From NCBI RefSeq assembly GCF_025150745.1, contig NZ_CP102282.1:1065501-1129500 (forward strand): DNA of 64,000 nucleotides, read 5' to 3'. The notes below the pieces were generated by a model. That model was given only the letters and a program-made list of their open reading frames with translations. It did no database searches and was not told where the DNA came from. Source of the DNA: Eubacterium ventriosum (GTDB lineage Bacteria > Bacillota > Clostridia > Lachnospirales > Lachnospiraceae). Made by a program: the position numbers and the translations under genes. Of the stretch, positions 9,742 to 18,739 are shown piece by piece (the stretch's first letter is position 1; each line of letters starts with the position of its first letter).

Positions 9742-9847
9742 ATCATATTAGGAACTTTGTTTTTTAGTTCCACAAGGTTGATATAAGAGCCAGCGCAAGC
9801 AGGTGTTCATTATATTACTATATTTAAAGAAAAGAGGTTTAAATAAG

Positions 9848-11452
9848 ATGGCAGAAATCAATTTAAGCAAGTATGGTATCACAGGTACAACAGAAATCGT
9901 GTACAATCCTTCATATGAAACATTATTTGAAGAAGAAACAAAACCAGAACTTGAAGGTTACGAAAAAGGACAGGAGAGCGAACTTGGTGCTGTTAACGTT
10001 ATGACTGGTATTTATACAGGTCGTTCACCAAAAGATAAATTTATCGTTGAAGACGAAAATTCAAAAGACACAGTATGGTGGACAACAGATGAATACAAGA
10101 ATGATAACCACAAGGCAAGCAAGGAAGCTTGGGCTGCTGTAAAGGATCTTGCTATTAAAGAACTTTCAAATAAGAAACTTTATGTAGTAGATGCTTTCTG
10201 TGGAGCAAACAAAGACACACGTATGGCAATCCGTTTCATCGTTGAAGTTGCTTGGCAGGCTCATTTTGTAACAAATATGTTTATTAAGCCAACAGAAGAA
10301 GAACTTAAAGACTTCGAACCAGACTTTGTTGTATACAATGCTTCAAAGGCTAAGGTTGAAAACTATAAAGAATTAGGACTTAACTCAGAAACAGCAGTTG
10401 TGTTCAACATCACAAGCCGTGAACAGGTTATCGTTAATACATGGTACGGCGGAGAAATGAAGAAGGGTATGTTCTCAATGATGAACTACTTCCTTCCACT
10501 TAAGGGAATTGCTTCAATGCACTGCTCAGCTAACACTGACTTAAACGGTGAAAACACAGCAATCTTCTTCGGTCTTTCAGGAACAGGTAAGACAACACTT
10601 TCAACAGATCCTAAGCGTTTACTTATCGGTGATGATGAACATGGTTGGGATGACAACGGCGTATTCAACTTTGAAGGTGGATGCTACGCTAAGGTTATCA
10701 ACTTAGATAAAGAATCAGAACCAGATATCTACAATGCAATCAGACGTGACGCTCTTCTTGAGAACGTAACACTTGATGCTGAAGGAAAGATTGATTTTGC
10801 AGATAAGAGTGTAACAGAAAATACTCGTGTATCTTACCCAATCAATCATATCAAAAACATTGTAAGACCTATTTCATCTGCACCAGCAGCTAAGAACGTT
10901 ATCTTCTTATCAGCAGATGCATTTGGAGTATTACCACCAGTATCAATCCTTACAGAAGCTCAGACACAGTACTACTTCTTATCAGGATTTACAGCAAAAC
11001 TTGCTGGTACAGAACGTGGAATTACAGAACCTACACCAACATTCTCAGCATGTTTCGGACAGGCTTTCTTAGAGCTTCATCCAACAAAATACGCTGAAGA
11101 ATTAGTTAAGAAGATGGAAAAGAATGGAGCTAAGGCTTACTTAGTTAACACAGGATGGAATGGTACAGGAAAGCGTATCTCAATTAAGGATACACGTGGT
11201 ATCATAGATGCTATCTTAAACGGTGACATCTTAAATGCACCAACAAAGCAGATTCCATACTTCAACTTTGAAGTTCCAACAGAACTTACAGGTGTTGATA
11301 CAGGAATCCTTGATCCTAGAGATACTTACGCTGATGCTTCAGAATGGGAAGCTAAGGCTAAGGACTTAGCTGAAAGATTCATCAAGAACTTTGCTAAGTA
11401 TGAAGGAAATGAAGCTGGTAAGGCTTTAGTTTCAGCAGGACCACAGATCTAA
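9848..11452 (+). CDS. pckA: phosphoenolpyruvate carboxykinase (ATP)
   Basis: A 534-residue cytosolic enzyme of normal length for ATP-dependent PEPCK. It interconverts oxaloacetate + ATP and PEP + CO2 + ADP. In gut anaerobes it usually runs towards CO2 fixation or gluconeogenesis. Visible motifs: [16 protein letters not shown] near 54, [12 protein letters not shown] near 198, the kinase-1a loop [11 protein letters not shown] near 238, the metal-binding GDDEHGW near 259, and [21 protein letters not shown] in the C-terminal half. The start is the ATG at 9848, preceded by AAAGAAAAGAGG; the in-frame region before it is not conserved. Codon usage is strongly biased (GGT, CGT, GCT) compared with its neighbours, as expected for a highly expressed gene. 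Confidence 0.98.
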   Translation: MAEINLSKYGITGTTEIVYNPSYETLFEEETKPELEGYEKGQESELGAVNVMTGIYTGRSPKDKFIVEDENSKDTVWWTTDEYKNDNHKASKEAWAAVKDLAIKELSNKKLYVVDAFCGANKDTRMAIRFIVEVAWQAHFVTNMFIKPTEEELKDFEPDFVVYNASKAKVENYKELGLNSETAVVFNITSREQVIVNTWYGGEMKKGMFSMMNYFLPLKGIASMHCSANTDLNGENTAIFFGLSGTGKTTLSTDPKRLLIGDDEHGWDDNGVFNFEGGCYAKVINLDKESEPDIYNAIRRDALLENVTLDAEGKIDFADKSVTENTRVSYPINHIKNIVRPISSAPAAKNVIFLSADAFGVLPPVSILTEAQTQYYFLSGFTAKLAGTERGITEPTPTFSACFGQAFLELHPTKYAEELVKKMEKNGAKAYLVNTGWNGTGKRISIKDTRGIIDAILNGDILNAPTKQIPYFNFEVPTELTGVDTGILDPRDTYADASEWEAKAKDLAERFIKNFAKYEGNEAGKALVSAGPQI

Positions 11453-11518
11453 TTTAAAGGTTAAAAGACACATATAAGTGTCATATAAATATATAGAACA
11501 ATATATGTTTAAATAAAG

Positions 11519-11549
11519 AACCCGGGTGCGTATTTTGTACCCGGGTTTT
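11519..11549 (+). terminator. intrinsic terminator after pckA
   Basis: A perfect GC-rich stem, AACCCGGGT (11519-11527) with ACCCGGGTT (11539-11547), an 11-nt loop and a TTTT tract. It sits 20 bp before the next start codon, so pckA and the following gene are probably separate units or the gene after it depends on read-through. Confidence 0.85.
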
Positions 11550-11568
11550 ATACAAGAGGAGAAAGACA

Positions 11569-12885
11569 ATGATACATTTTACTGTCTATGATTTATTATG
11601 GATGTTTTTTATATATTCATTTCTGGGATGGCTATTTGAAACAGTATCAGCATCATTAAAACAGAAAAAATTCGCTAACAGAGGTTTGGTTAATGGACCT
11701 TTTTGTGTTCTTTATGGAATAACAGCAGTAATAATTACGGTGGGTTTACAGGAATTAACAGGAATCTGGCTATTTTTATTTGCAATGATTTATGCCACTG
11801 TAGTTGAGTGGATAGCAGGACATCTTATTGAATTGGCATTTAAAGAACGTTGGTGGGATTACTCCAATGTTAAATGGAATTTTGACGGATACGTATGCGT
11901 TCCTGTTTCAGTGTTTTGGGGATTTTTAGGTTATGTTATTGTAAAATGGGGAAATAAGATTACATTAAAAATTCTTACAATTTTGCCGGAACTGTTAATG
12001 AACGTCATTTTATTAGTTCTTGTAGGGGTAATGATAGTAGACATATTGGCATCTTATCTTTTGTTAAAAGGAAAAAGCAAAAATTTAAAAAAATGGGAAA
12101 GTGCCAATGATAAGATAGACAGCGTTAGGGTAAAACTTGGAACTTTAATTTACAATTTTGTAGACGGACGTATTCACAAAGCTTATCCTAAAGCACAAAA
12201 AACTGAAAATATAAAAGTTCAGTCAAAAGAAGAAAGTGAAACTAAGGTTTTTGCCTACGGATGTAGTTTTTATAAAATAGTATTGTTGTTTTTTATAGGA
12301 GCGTTTCTTGGTGATATAACGGAAACTATTTTTTGCAGAATAACTGAAGGCGTGTGGATGAGCCGAAGCAGTGTGGTTTGGGGACCTTTTAGTATTGTCT
12401 GGGGACTTGCAATAGCTGTGGTTACCCAGATGCTTTATAAATATAAAGACAAAAGCGACAGCTTCTTGTTTGCGGTAGGCACTCTCCTTGGTGGCGCTTA
12501 TGAATATTTGTGCAGCGTTTTTACGGAGATAGTTTTTGGAAAAGTATTTTGGGATTATAGCGATATTCCTTTTAACTTGGGTGGTAGAATTAATCTGTTG
12601 TATTGTTTTTTCTGGGGCATAGCAGCAGTTGTCTGGTTTAAAAAACTTTATCCATACATATCTAGAGCAATAGAATTATTACCAATGCTATGGGGCAAAA
12701 TTGTCACATGGATTTTGATAATATTTATGGTAATAAATTGTGGTGTATCAAGCTTAGCCTTAATCAGATATGATGAGAGAGATAGGGGCATAAGTGCAAC
12801 TTCCCAATGGCAGAAGGTTATGGATAGTCATTTTGATGATGGCAGAATGGAGAGAATTTATCCAAAGGCAAAGTCCACGAAATAG
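11569..12885 (+). CDS. CmpB-type ('ABC transporter type IV') membrane protein, internally duplicated
   Basis: A 438-residue polytopic membrane protein of the ABC_trans_CmpB family. It contains two related halves. Residues 5-120 (FIYSFLGWLFETVSASL, NRGLVNGPFCVLYG, WWDYSNVKWNFDGYVC) and 235-365 (FFIGAFLGDITETIF, SRSSVVWGPFSIVWG, FWDYSDIPFNLGGRINL) repeat the same order of motifs. This suggests an ancient duplication. An ER/DGR-containing hydrophilic segment ending in YPKA recurs after each half. Despite the family name no ABC ATPase gene lies nearby, and transport activity is unproven. The ribosome site AGAGGAGA precedes the ATG. Confidence 0.8.
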   Translation: MIHFTVYDLLWMFFIYSFLGWLFETVSASLKQKKFANRGLVNGPFCVLYGITAVIITVGLQELTGIWLFLFAMIYATVVEWIAGHLIELAFKERWWDYSNVKWNFDGYVCVPVSVFWGFLGYVIVKWGNKITLKILTILPELLMNVILLVLVGVMIVDILASYLLLKGKSKNLKKWESANDKIDSVRVKLGTLIYNFVDGRIHKAYPKAQKTENIKVQSKEESETKVFAYGCSFYKIVLLFFIGAFLGDITETIFCRITEGVWMSRSSVVWGPFSIVWGLAIAVVTQMLYKYKDKSDSFLFAVGTLLGGAYEYLCSVFTEIVFGKVFWDYSDIPFNLGGRINLLYCFFWGIAAVVWFKKLYPYISRAIELLPMLWGKIVTWILIIFMVINCGVSSLALIRYDERDRGISATSQWQKVMDSHFDDGRMERIYPKAKSTK

Positions 12886-12975
12886 AGAGATTAGAATTAC
12901 AGAATATCAAACATAACAGAGAATAACATATATAATATAGAATGTGTTGGATAGGACGTGTAATAGAGGAACGAA

Positions 12976-13578
12976 ATGTTAAAAGATCAGGATATAAGAG
13001 AGCCGTTATTTGATTTTTTTGATGAAAAATTCGGTAAGGTACGAATAATAGAAGAAAAGCAGATTGCAAAATCAAGAGCTGATGTAATGCTTGTTCTTGA
13101 AGAGAAGCTTATTGGCGTGGAAATCAAAAGTGATGCGGATACATACGCAAGGCTTGCAAGACAGGTGAAGGATTATAATAAGTTTTTTGATTATAATTAT
13201 GTGGTTGTGGGAAGTAGCCACTCAAAGCATATTGAAGAACATGTTCCGGAATACTGGGGAATTATTGAGGCGATTAGTAAGGAAGAAAGTGTGGAATTTA
13301 ATGTTTTAAGAGAGCCGGAAATTAATAAGCGTGCCCAAAGAACTTATAAGATGAAGCGTAAGCTAAGTATATTGTGGCGACCGGAACTTTCCCATATACA
13401 GGAGATTAACGGTATGCCTAAGTACAAACAGAGGAGCAAGGATTTTGTTATAACAAAGATAATGGAGAAGGTGCAGTGGGATTTGTTACACAGGCAGATT
13501 AGTGAAGAACTTTTTCAAAGGGATTATAATACTATAAGTGAAACAATAAAGGAGTGGAGAAGCTCTAATAAACATTAA
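12976..13578 (+). CDS. sce7726-like protein with PD-(D/E)XK nuclease-type motif
   Basis: A 200-residue protein. Residues 1-75 show the sce7726 family pattern: DIREPLFDFF, then RADVMLVLEEKLIGVEIKSDADTYARLARQ split over residues 34-64. The D in RAD and the E and K in GVEIKSD are placed as in PD-(D/E)XK nuclease active sites. The C-terminal half (PELSHIQEINGM, HRQISEELFQRDY) is basic and alpha-helical, and may bind nucleic acid. Related proteins are often linked with phages or DNA uptake, but no such genes are visible here. The nuclease activity is inferred only from the motif. The ribosome site is weak (AGAGGAACG). Confidence 0.65.
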   Translation: MLKDQDIREPLFDFFDEKFGKVRIIEEKQIAKSRADVMLVLEEKLIGVEIKSDADTYARLARQVKDYNKFFDYNYVVVGSSHSKHIEEHVPEYWGIIEAISKEESVEFNVLREPEINKRAQRTYKMKRKLSILWRPELSHIQEINGMPKYKQRSKDFVITKIMEKVQWDLLHRQISEELFQRDYNTISETIKEWRSSNKH

Positions 13579-13698
13579 TATATATGATAGACTAAAATTG
13601 TTGAAATTGCTACATAGAATATACAACTGTTTTGGTGTAGAATAGAGGTATATTTTTTAACAAAAGAAACAGACCTGCTTAGGGGCAAGGAGGTAGGT

Positions 13699-14697
13699 AT
13701 GGCAAAAGGAAGCAATCAGAAATTAAAGATAGTATATCTGATAAAGATATTAACTGAGAAAACTGATGAGCAGCATAGCATAACAATGAATGAAATCATT
13801 AGTGAGTTAAAGGCGTATGGGGTGAATGCTGAACGTAAAAGTCTTTATAATGATATTGAGAATTTGCGTCAATATGGATTGGATATTGTAGGAGAACAGC
13901 ACGACAGAACTTATTACTATTATTTGGTAAGCAGACAGTTTGAATTGGCAGAGTTGAAGTTATTGGTAGATTCGGTGCAGTCAGCTAAATTCATTACTGA
14001 AAGGAAGACTAACCAACTTATTAAGAAGATTGAGGGTTTGGCAAGCGAATATCAGGCATCACAGCTTCAGCATCAGGTTTATGTATCTCAGCGCGTAAAG
14101 ACAACTAATGAGAAGATTTATTATAATGTGGATAAGATACATACTGCAATTGACAGAAATTCTATGATTAGTTTTCAGTATTTCCAGTGGAATGTGAAGA
14201 AGGAAATGGTTTTGAGAAAGGACGGAGAACCTTACATAGTAAGTCCTTGGGCTTTAACTTGGGATGATGAGAACTATTATATGGTTGCAATTGATTCAAG
14301 TGATGAAAAAGTTAAACATTTCAGGGTTGATAAGATGCTTAACATTGAATTTTTGGACAAACCACGACTTGGAGGAGAAAAGTTTAGCGGGCAGAATGCA
14401 GATGTAGGTTTATATGCCAAGAAAGTATTTGGTATGTTTTCCGGCGAAGAGGAAATAATAAAACTAGAGTGCAAAAACGAAATGGCAGGTGTTATTATTG
14501 ACCGATTCGGAAAAGACACTATGTTTATACCAAAAGATGATGAACATTTTACTGCAAATGTAAAAGTAATAGTAAGCAATCAGTTTATTTCATGGATATT
14601 TTCTTTAGGTGACGGTGTAAAGATTGTGGGACCTGAGGATATTTTGGAAAAAGTTAAGACAGAGGTTAAAAGACTGTCTAAACAGTATTTTGAATAA
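13699..14697 (+). CDS. WYL-domain transcriptional regulator
   Basis: A 332-residue DNA-binding regulator. Residues 5-75 form the helix-turn-helix (KIVYLIKILTE, ITMNEIISELKAYG, RKSLYNDIENLRQYG). Residues 145-235 form the WYL domain (NSMISFQYFQWN, YIVSPWALTWDDENYYMVA, KHFRVDKM), which in this family senses ligands or nucleic acids. A C-terminal WCX-like region follows. The ribosome site AAGGAGGTAGGT is strong. The stop is 8 bp before the bile salt hydrolase gene, so the two are almost certainly cotranscribed and the regulator may control that enzyme; this link is an inference from position. Confidence 0.88.
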   Translation: MAKGSNQKLKIVYLIKILTEKTDEQHSITMNEIISELKAYGVNAERKSLYNDIENLRQYGLDIVGEQHDRTYYYYLVSRQFELAELKLLVDSVQSAKFITERKTNQLIKKIEGLASEYQASQLQHQVYVSQRVKTTNEKIYYNVDKIHTAIDRNSMISFQYFQWNVKKEMVLRKDGEPYIVSPWALTWDDENYYMVAIDSSDEKVKHFRVDKMLNIEFLDKPRLGGEKFSGQNADVGLYAKKVFGMFSGEEEIIKLECKNEMAGVIIDRFGKDTMFIPKDDEHFTANVKVIVSNQFISWIFSLGDGVKIVGPEDILEKVKTEVKRLSKQYFE

Positions 14698-14705
14698 GGA
14701 GAGAT

Positions 14706-15680
14706 ATGTGTACAGCAGCAACTTATAAAACTAATGATTTTTATTTTGGAAGAACTTTAGACTATGAATTTTCATATGGTGATGAGGTAACAATAACACC
14801 TAGAAATTATGGATTTGATTTTAGACATATGGGAATATTGGAGAGCCATTATGCAATTATCGGTATGGCATATGTGGCAGGAGGGTACCCATTGTATTAT
14901 GATGGAATTAATGAGAAGGGACTTGGAATGGCAGGGCTTAATTTTGTGGGCAATGCTAAGTTTCAGCCTATTGAAGAGGGCAGGGACAATATAGCCCAGT
15001 TTGAATTTATTCCATGGATTCTTGGTAGATGCCAGTCAGTTAAAGAGGCGAGAGAACTTATAGGCAGAATGAATCTTGTTTCAACACCTTTTAGTGAGCA
15101 GTTGCCATCAGCTCAGTTACATTGGATTATTTCAGACAGTGAAGAATCCATAACTGTAGAACCTGTGGCAGAAGGATTAAAGGTTTATGACAATCCTGTA
15201 GGAGTGTTGACTAACAATCCACCATTTCCACAGCAGATGTTTATGTTAAACAATTACATGAACCTGTCCCCAAGACAGCCGGAAAACAAATTTGCATCAG
15301 AACTTGATTTGACAACTTACAGCAGAGGAATGGGAGCGTTAGGACTTCCGGGAGATTTATCATCAGCCTCACGTTTTGCTAAGGTTGCCTTCACAAAGAT
15401 GAATTCTGTTTCAGGTAATTCAGAGGCAGAAAGTGTAAGCCAGTTCTTCCATATTTTGGGCTCTGTTGACCAGCAGAGAGGCTGTTGTGAAGTAGCGGAA
15501 GATAAGTACGAAATCACATTGTACACTTCATGTTGCAATGCTAAAAAGGGAATTTATTATTATACAACATATGATAATCAGCAGATAACAGCAGTTGATA
15601 TGAACAGAGAAAACTTAGATGGCGCGGAAGTAGTCAGATATCCGCTAATAAAGGAACAGCAGATTAATTGGCAGAATTAA
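14706..15680 (+). CDS. bsh: choloylglycine hydrolase / bile salt hydrolase
   Basis: A 324-residue Ntn hydrolase. Removal of Met1 exposes Cys2 as the nucleophile (MCTAATYK). Arg16 and Asp19 lie in FGRTLDYEFSYGD, matching the catalytic R/D of bile salt hydrolases. GMAGLNFVGNAKF near 80 and VLTNNPPFPQQM near 170 match the oxyanion and Asn positions, and SSASRFAKVAFTKMNS near 220 supplies the conserved Arg. The pattern NNPPF and LNNYMNLSPRQ fits bile salt hydrolase better than penicillin V acylase. It would release glycine or taurine from conjugated bile acids in the cytosol, pointing to a gut habitat. It is coupled to the WYL regulator gene. Confidence 0.9.
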   Translation: MCTAATYKTNDFYFGRTLDYEFSYGDEVTITPRNYGFDFRHMGILESHYAIIGMAYVAGGYPLYYDGINEKGLGMAGLNFVGNAKFQPIEEGRDNIAQFEFIPWILGRCQSVKEARELIGRMNLVSTPFSEQLPSAQLHWIISDSEESITVEPVAEGLKVYDNPVGVLTNNPPFPQQMFMLNNYMNLSPRQPENKFASELDLTTYSRGMGALGLPGDLSSASRFAKVAFTKMNSVSGNSEAESVSQFFHILGSVDQQRGCCEVAEDKYEITLYTSCCNAKKGIYYYTTYDNQQITAVDMNRENLDGAEVVRYPLIKEQQINWQN

Positions 15681-15749
15681 GAAAATAGATAATCAGTTGA
15701 TTTATGTAAATAAAGAGACTGATTAAACTATGCGTAATGCCGATTCCAG

Positions 15750-16073
15750 TTACGTGTCATATAACATTTCCTTTCGCTGACACGTAATTATTCTCGAAAT
15801 ATTAATGAAATTTCTAGTAATTACGTGTGGTACAACGTTTCGACTCACCGACACGTAAATTCAGCCGAAAGGACAAGCTAAGTTTCAATAAATTACGTGT
15901 GGTATAACGTTTCGGCTCACCGACACGTAAATCCAGTCGAAAGGACAAGCTAAAATTCAATAAATTACGTGTGGTACAACGTTTCGGCTCACCGACACGT
16001 AAATTCAGCCGAAAGGACAAGCTAAAATTCAATAATTACGTGTCATACAACATTTTCGCTCTATGACACGTAG
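15750..16073. repeat. array of five 38-nt palindromic units, period 71-72 bp (array 1)
   Basis: Units at 15750-15787, 15821-15858, 15893-15930, 15965-16002 and 16036-16073. Each begins TTACGTGT and ends ACACGTAA (the last ends CACGTAG). Units 1 and 5 have CA next to the left arm and TG next to the right arm; units 2-4 have GG and CC there, so base pairing is kept. The 33-34-nt spacers between units 2, 3, 4 and 5 are nearly identical and contain AGCCGAAA, complementary to TTTCGGCT in the unit loop. It fills most of the 585-bp gap between bsh and the convergent oxidoreductase gene. Short open frames through the array are by-products of the repetition. A related array lies at 54922-55243. Confidence 0.9.
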
Positions 16074-16189
16074 TCGTGACCGAAAAAACAACTTATACTG
16101 CCCCCAGAGTGTGGACATCTCCACGGACGACTTTGTACGGAAAATGGAGCGAAAATCTTCAAAAAACACAAATAGAAACTAATCTCAAA

Positions 16190-16222
16190 AGCAAAAGCCA
16201 CGACGCAAATCCGTCGTGGCTT
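16190..16222 (-). terminator. terminator of the FAD oxidoreductase gene
   Basis: Stem AGCCACGACG (16196-16205) with CGTCGTGGCT (16212-16221). Read on the minus strand, it is followed by TTTTGCTTTT. It lies about 45 bp past the stop of the minus-strand gene. Confidence 0.85.
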
Positions 16223-16265
16223 TCCAATAATGCTACGTCCTCCCTGCAACATTAATCTTCTTCCT

Positions 16266-17642
16266 TTATTCTGCCTTTTCACATATATGTCTTGCAACAT
16301 ACACACCACTGGCTGAAGCATGTGAAAGTGAATGTGTAACACCACTTCCGTCGCCGATAATATATAATCCGTCATATTTACATTCAAGATTGTCATTAAG
16401 TTCAACTTCCATATTGTAGAACTTAACTTCTACACCATATAGCAATGTATCATCATTGGCTGTACCTGGAGCAATTTTATCTAAGGCATAAATCATTTCA
16501 ATGATTCCATCCAAGATACGCTTTGGAAGTACAAGGCTTAAATCACCTGGAGTAGCTGAAAGAGTAGGAGTAACAAGTCCTTCTTCAATTCGGCTTTCAG
16601 TACTTCTACGACCTCTTACTAAGTCACCGAAACGCTGAACAATTACGCCACCACCAAGCATATTAGAAAGGCGGGCAATACTTTCACCATATCCGTTACT
16701 GTCTTTGAAAGGCTCAGAGAAATGCTTAGCAACCAAAAGGGCAAAGTTAGTATTTTCAGTCTGCATTTCTTCACCTTCATAACTGTGTCCGTTAACAGTA
16801 ACAATGCCGTTAGTATTTTCGTTAACAACAATACCGTGTGGGTTCATACAGAAAGTACGAACATTGTCTTCGAATTGCTGTGTACGGTAAACAATCTTAC
16901 TTTCATACAATTCATCTGTAAGATGAGAGAAGATAACAGCAGGAAGTTCAACACGAACACCAATGTCAACACGGTTAGACTTAGTAGGTATGTCCATTTC
17001 GTGGCAAACCTGTTCCATCCACTTGCTTCCGCTTCGACCTACAGAAACAATACAATCTTTACATTCAAAATCTTCATCTTCAGTATGAATACTATAGCCT
17101 TTATCTAAATGAGTAATTGAAGAAACAGGTGTGTCAAAGTAAAAATCAGCCTTATCTTTTAATTCGTCATATAAATTTTCAAGAACAACATAGTTAATGT
17201 CAGTTCCCAAGTGACGAACAGAAGCATCAAGAAGTTTAAGCTTGTTCTGCATACAAATCTTCTTAAACTTAGTTCCGGCAGTTGAGAAAAGTCTTGTGCC
17301 TTCTCCACCGTGTTCCATGTTAATTTCGTCAACATATTTCATTAATTCAATGGCCTGTTTTTTACCAATGTGTTCATAAAGAGTGCCACCAAAATCATTA
17401 GTAATATTATATTTACCATCAGAAAAAGCTCCGGCACCACCGAAACCACTCATAATAGAGCAGCTTTTACAATTGATGCAGTTAGGAATCTTGTCACCAT
17501 CAATAGGACACTTTCTTCCTGATAACTTATGTCCGGCTTCAAAAACAGCAATAGAAAGTTCAGGCTGCTTTTTTGCCAATTCATATGTGGCAAAAATACC
17601 ACCCGGTCCGGCACCAATTACAATAACATCATAATGTCTCAT
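16266..17642 (-). CDS. NAD(P)/FAD-dependent oxidoreductase (FAD-dependent dehydrogenase family)
   Basis: A 458-residue flavoprotein. The N-terminal dinucleotide-binding motif is VIGAGPGGIFATYELA (residues 7-22). A cysteine-rich segment follows at about 44-62 (KCPIDGDKIPNCINCKSC), then SGFGGAGAFSDGKYN. The C-terminal FAD motif is GLYIIGDGSGVTHSLSHASASG near 430-450. This order matches the family of uncharacterised FAD-dependent dehydrogenases (COG2509 type) common in Clostridia. The substrate is unknown. Four Cys in the early loop could bind a metal or form disulfides. The start has an AGGAGG site at about 17650 on the minus strand. It is convergent with bsh. Confidence 0.85.
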   Translation of the reverse strand: MRHYDVIVIGAGPGGIFATYELAKKQPELSIAVFEAGHKLSGRKCPIDGDKIPNCINCKSCSIMSGFGGAGAFSDGKYNITNDFGGTLYEHIGKKQAIELMKYVDEINMEHGGEGTRLFSTAGTKFKKICMQNKLKLLDASVRHLGTDINYVVLENLYDELKDKADFYFDTPVSSITHLDKGYSIHTEDEDFECKDCIVSVGRSGSKWMEQVCHEMDIPTKSNRVDIGVRVELPAVIFSHLTDELYESKIVYRTQQFEDNVRTFCMNPHGIVVNENTNGIVTVNGHSYEGEEMQTENTNFALLVAKHFSEPFKDSNGYGESIARLSNMLGGGVIVQRFGDLVRGRRSTESRIEEGLVTPTLSATPGDLSLVLPKRILDGIIEMIYALDKIAPGTANDDTLLYGVEVKFYNMEVELNDNLECKYDGLYIIGDGSGVTHSLSHASASGVYVARHICEKAE

Positions 17643-17985
17643 TCAAAATCCTCCTAAATGTAATAATTAAAGTAAATTAAAAATACTTTTTTGCACACAA
17701 AAATACCGCAAAATAAAATTCACCTATAATAAAGATTATAGATAACCATTTGCGGCAGTTAGTAGAAACGTTCATCCATATCATGAACTTATATAATCCT
17801 TTGATATGATAGCAAAATAAGAAGAAAAAATCAATAAAAAATAAACAAATTAGCGTATTAAAAGCTGTATATTTTTAGCAAAAAAATAAGCAAAGCAATG
17901 CTACGAAAAATTAGACATTTGTGTTAAAATATAGAAAGAGATAGAAAACAAAAGAAAAAGAATGAAGTGGAGGAAGTGAATACTT
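17643..17985. other. intergenic region, divergent promoters expected
   Basis: A 343-bp AT-rich gap between a minus-strand oxidoreductase gene and a plus-strand regulator gene. It should hold promoters for both. An inverted repeat CATATCA / TGATATG with about 18 bp between arms lies near 17777-17808 and could be an operator. No convincing -35/-10 pair and no gene was seen. Confidence 0.5.
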
Positions 17986-18627
17986 ATGATAAAGGAATCA
18001 AGAGAAAAAAATAGATTACTAATTGCGGATGATTCCAAGATGAATAGAGAAATTCTGAAAGAAATCCTCGGAGATGAATATATTGTTACAGAAGCAAAAG
18101 ATGGAACAGAAGCAATCGAGTTACTAAAGAAGGAAGAAGATTCATTTTCAGCACTTCTATTGGATTTAAATATGCCTGAAACTAACGGATATCAGGTATT
18201 GGAATGGATGAATGAAGAATATGTTATTGAACGTATTCCGGTAATTGTGATTTTAGCGGAAGATAATCACGAAAACATTGAGAAAGCCTACGAATTAGGT
18301 GCAATTGATTATTTTACACATCCTTTTGATATGTTTGAAATACAGAAAAGAGTTGCGGGAACTCTTAACTTGTATAAGAAATACGAGAATTTAATTATGG
18401 CATCAAAGCAGGTTATATATGTATGTAATTCAGATTATAGTCGAATACTTTATGCCAGTGATGGTTTTTGCCGAAAGTTTAATGTTGAAAGAAACAATCC
18501 ATATAATGTGTCAATAGCGCGAGGTATAAGTTTCTACATTGATGAAAATGGAAATAAAAAATCTGTTGATCAGTGGTTTAGAGATGCAGATAAAAAAATG
18601 TATAAAGACAAAAAAGAAAGTCGTTAA
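17986..18627 (+). CDS. response regulator: REC domain fused to remnants of PAS and GGDEF domains
   Basis: A 213-residue protein. Residues 8-125 form an intact receiver domain: acidic pair DD at RLLIADDSKMNRE, phosphorylation Asp in LLLDLNMPETNGY, and the usual HPFD in place of the KP motif. Residues 137-163 (KQVIYVCNSDYSRILYASDG, then FCRKF) read like the start of a PAS domain. Residues 173-213 (VSIARGISFYI, WFRDADKKMYKDKKESR) read like the last 40 residues of a GGDEF domain, which normally end ADxxMYxxKxxGR. The middle of PAS and the GGDEF catalytic core are missing although the frame is open. It probably no longer makes c-di-GMP. The ribosome site is GTGGAGGAAG. Confidence 0.8.
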   Translation: MIKESREKNRLLIADDSKMNREILKEILGDEYIVTEAKDGTEAIELLKKEEDSFSALLLDLNMPETNGYQVLEWMNEEYVIERIPVIVILAEDNHENIEKAYELGAIDYFTHPFDMFEIQKRVAGTLNLYKKYENLIMASKQVIYVCNSDYSRILYASDGFCRKFNVERNNPYNVSIARGISFYIDENGNKKSVDQWFRDADKKMYKDKKESR

Positions 18628-18739
18628 AATATAACAGAAATTAAATAATAATTTTAAATAAAAAATTTATGCGATTAAAATTAATAATCAATATAAAATC
18701 AAAGTAAAATTGAAAGGAAAAATAAAGGAGGAACTTTTA

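Noticed and set aside
15814-16032. Minus-strand open frame encoding a 24-residue repeat.
   Set aside because: It is the translation of the tandem hairpin array, whose 72-bp period keeps one frame open; there is no ribosome site.
15750-16073. Possible CRISPR array (38-nt repeats, 33-34-nt spacers).
   Set aside because: The spacers are nearly identical to one another, the unit middles vary, the units are full palindromes, and no cas genes are present. The same applies to 54922-55243.
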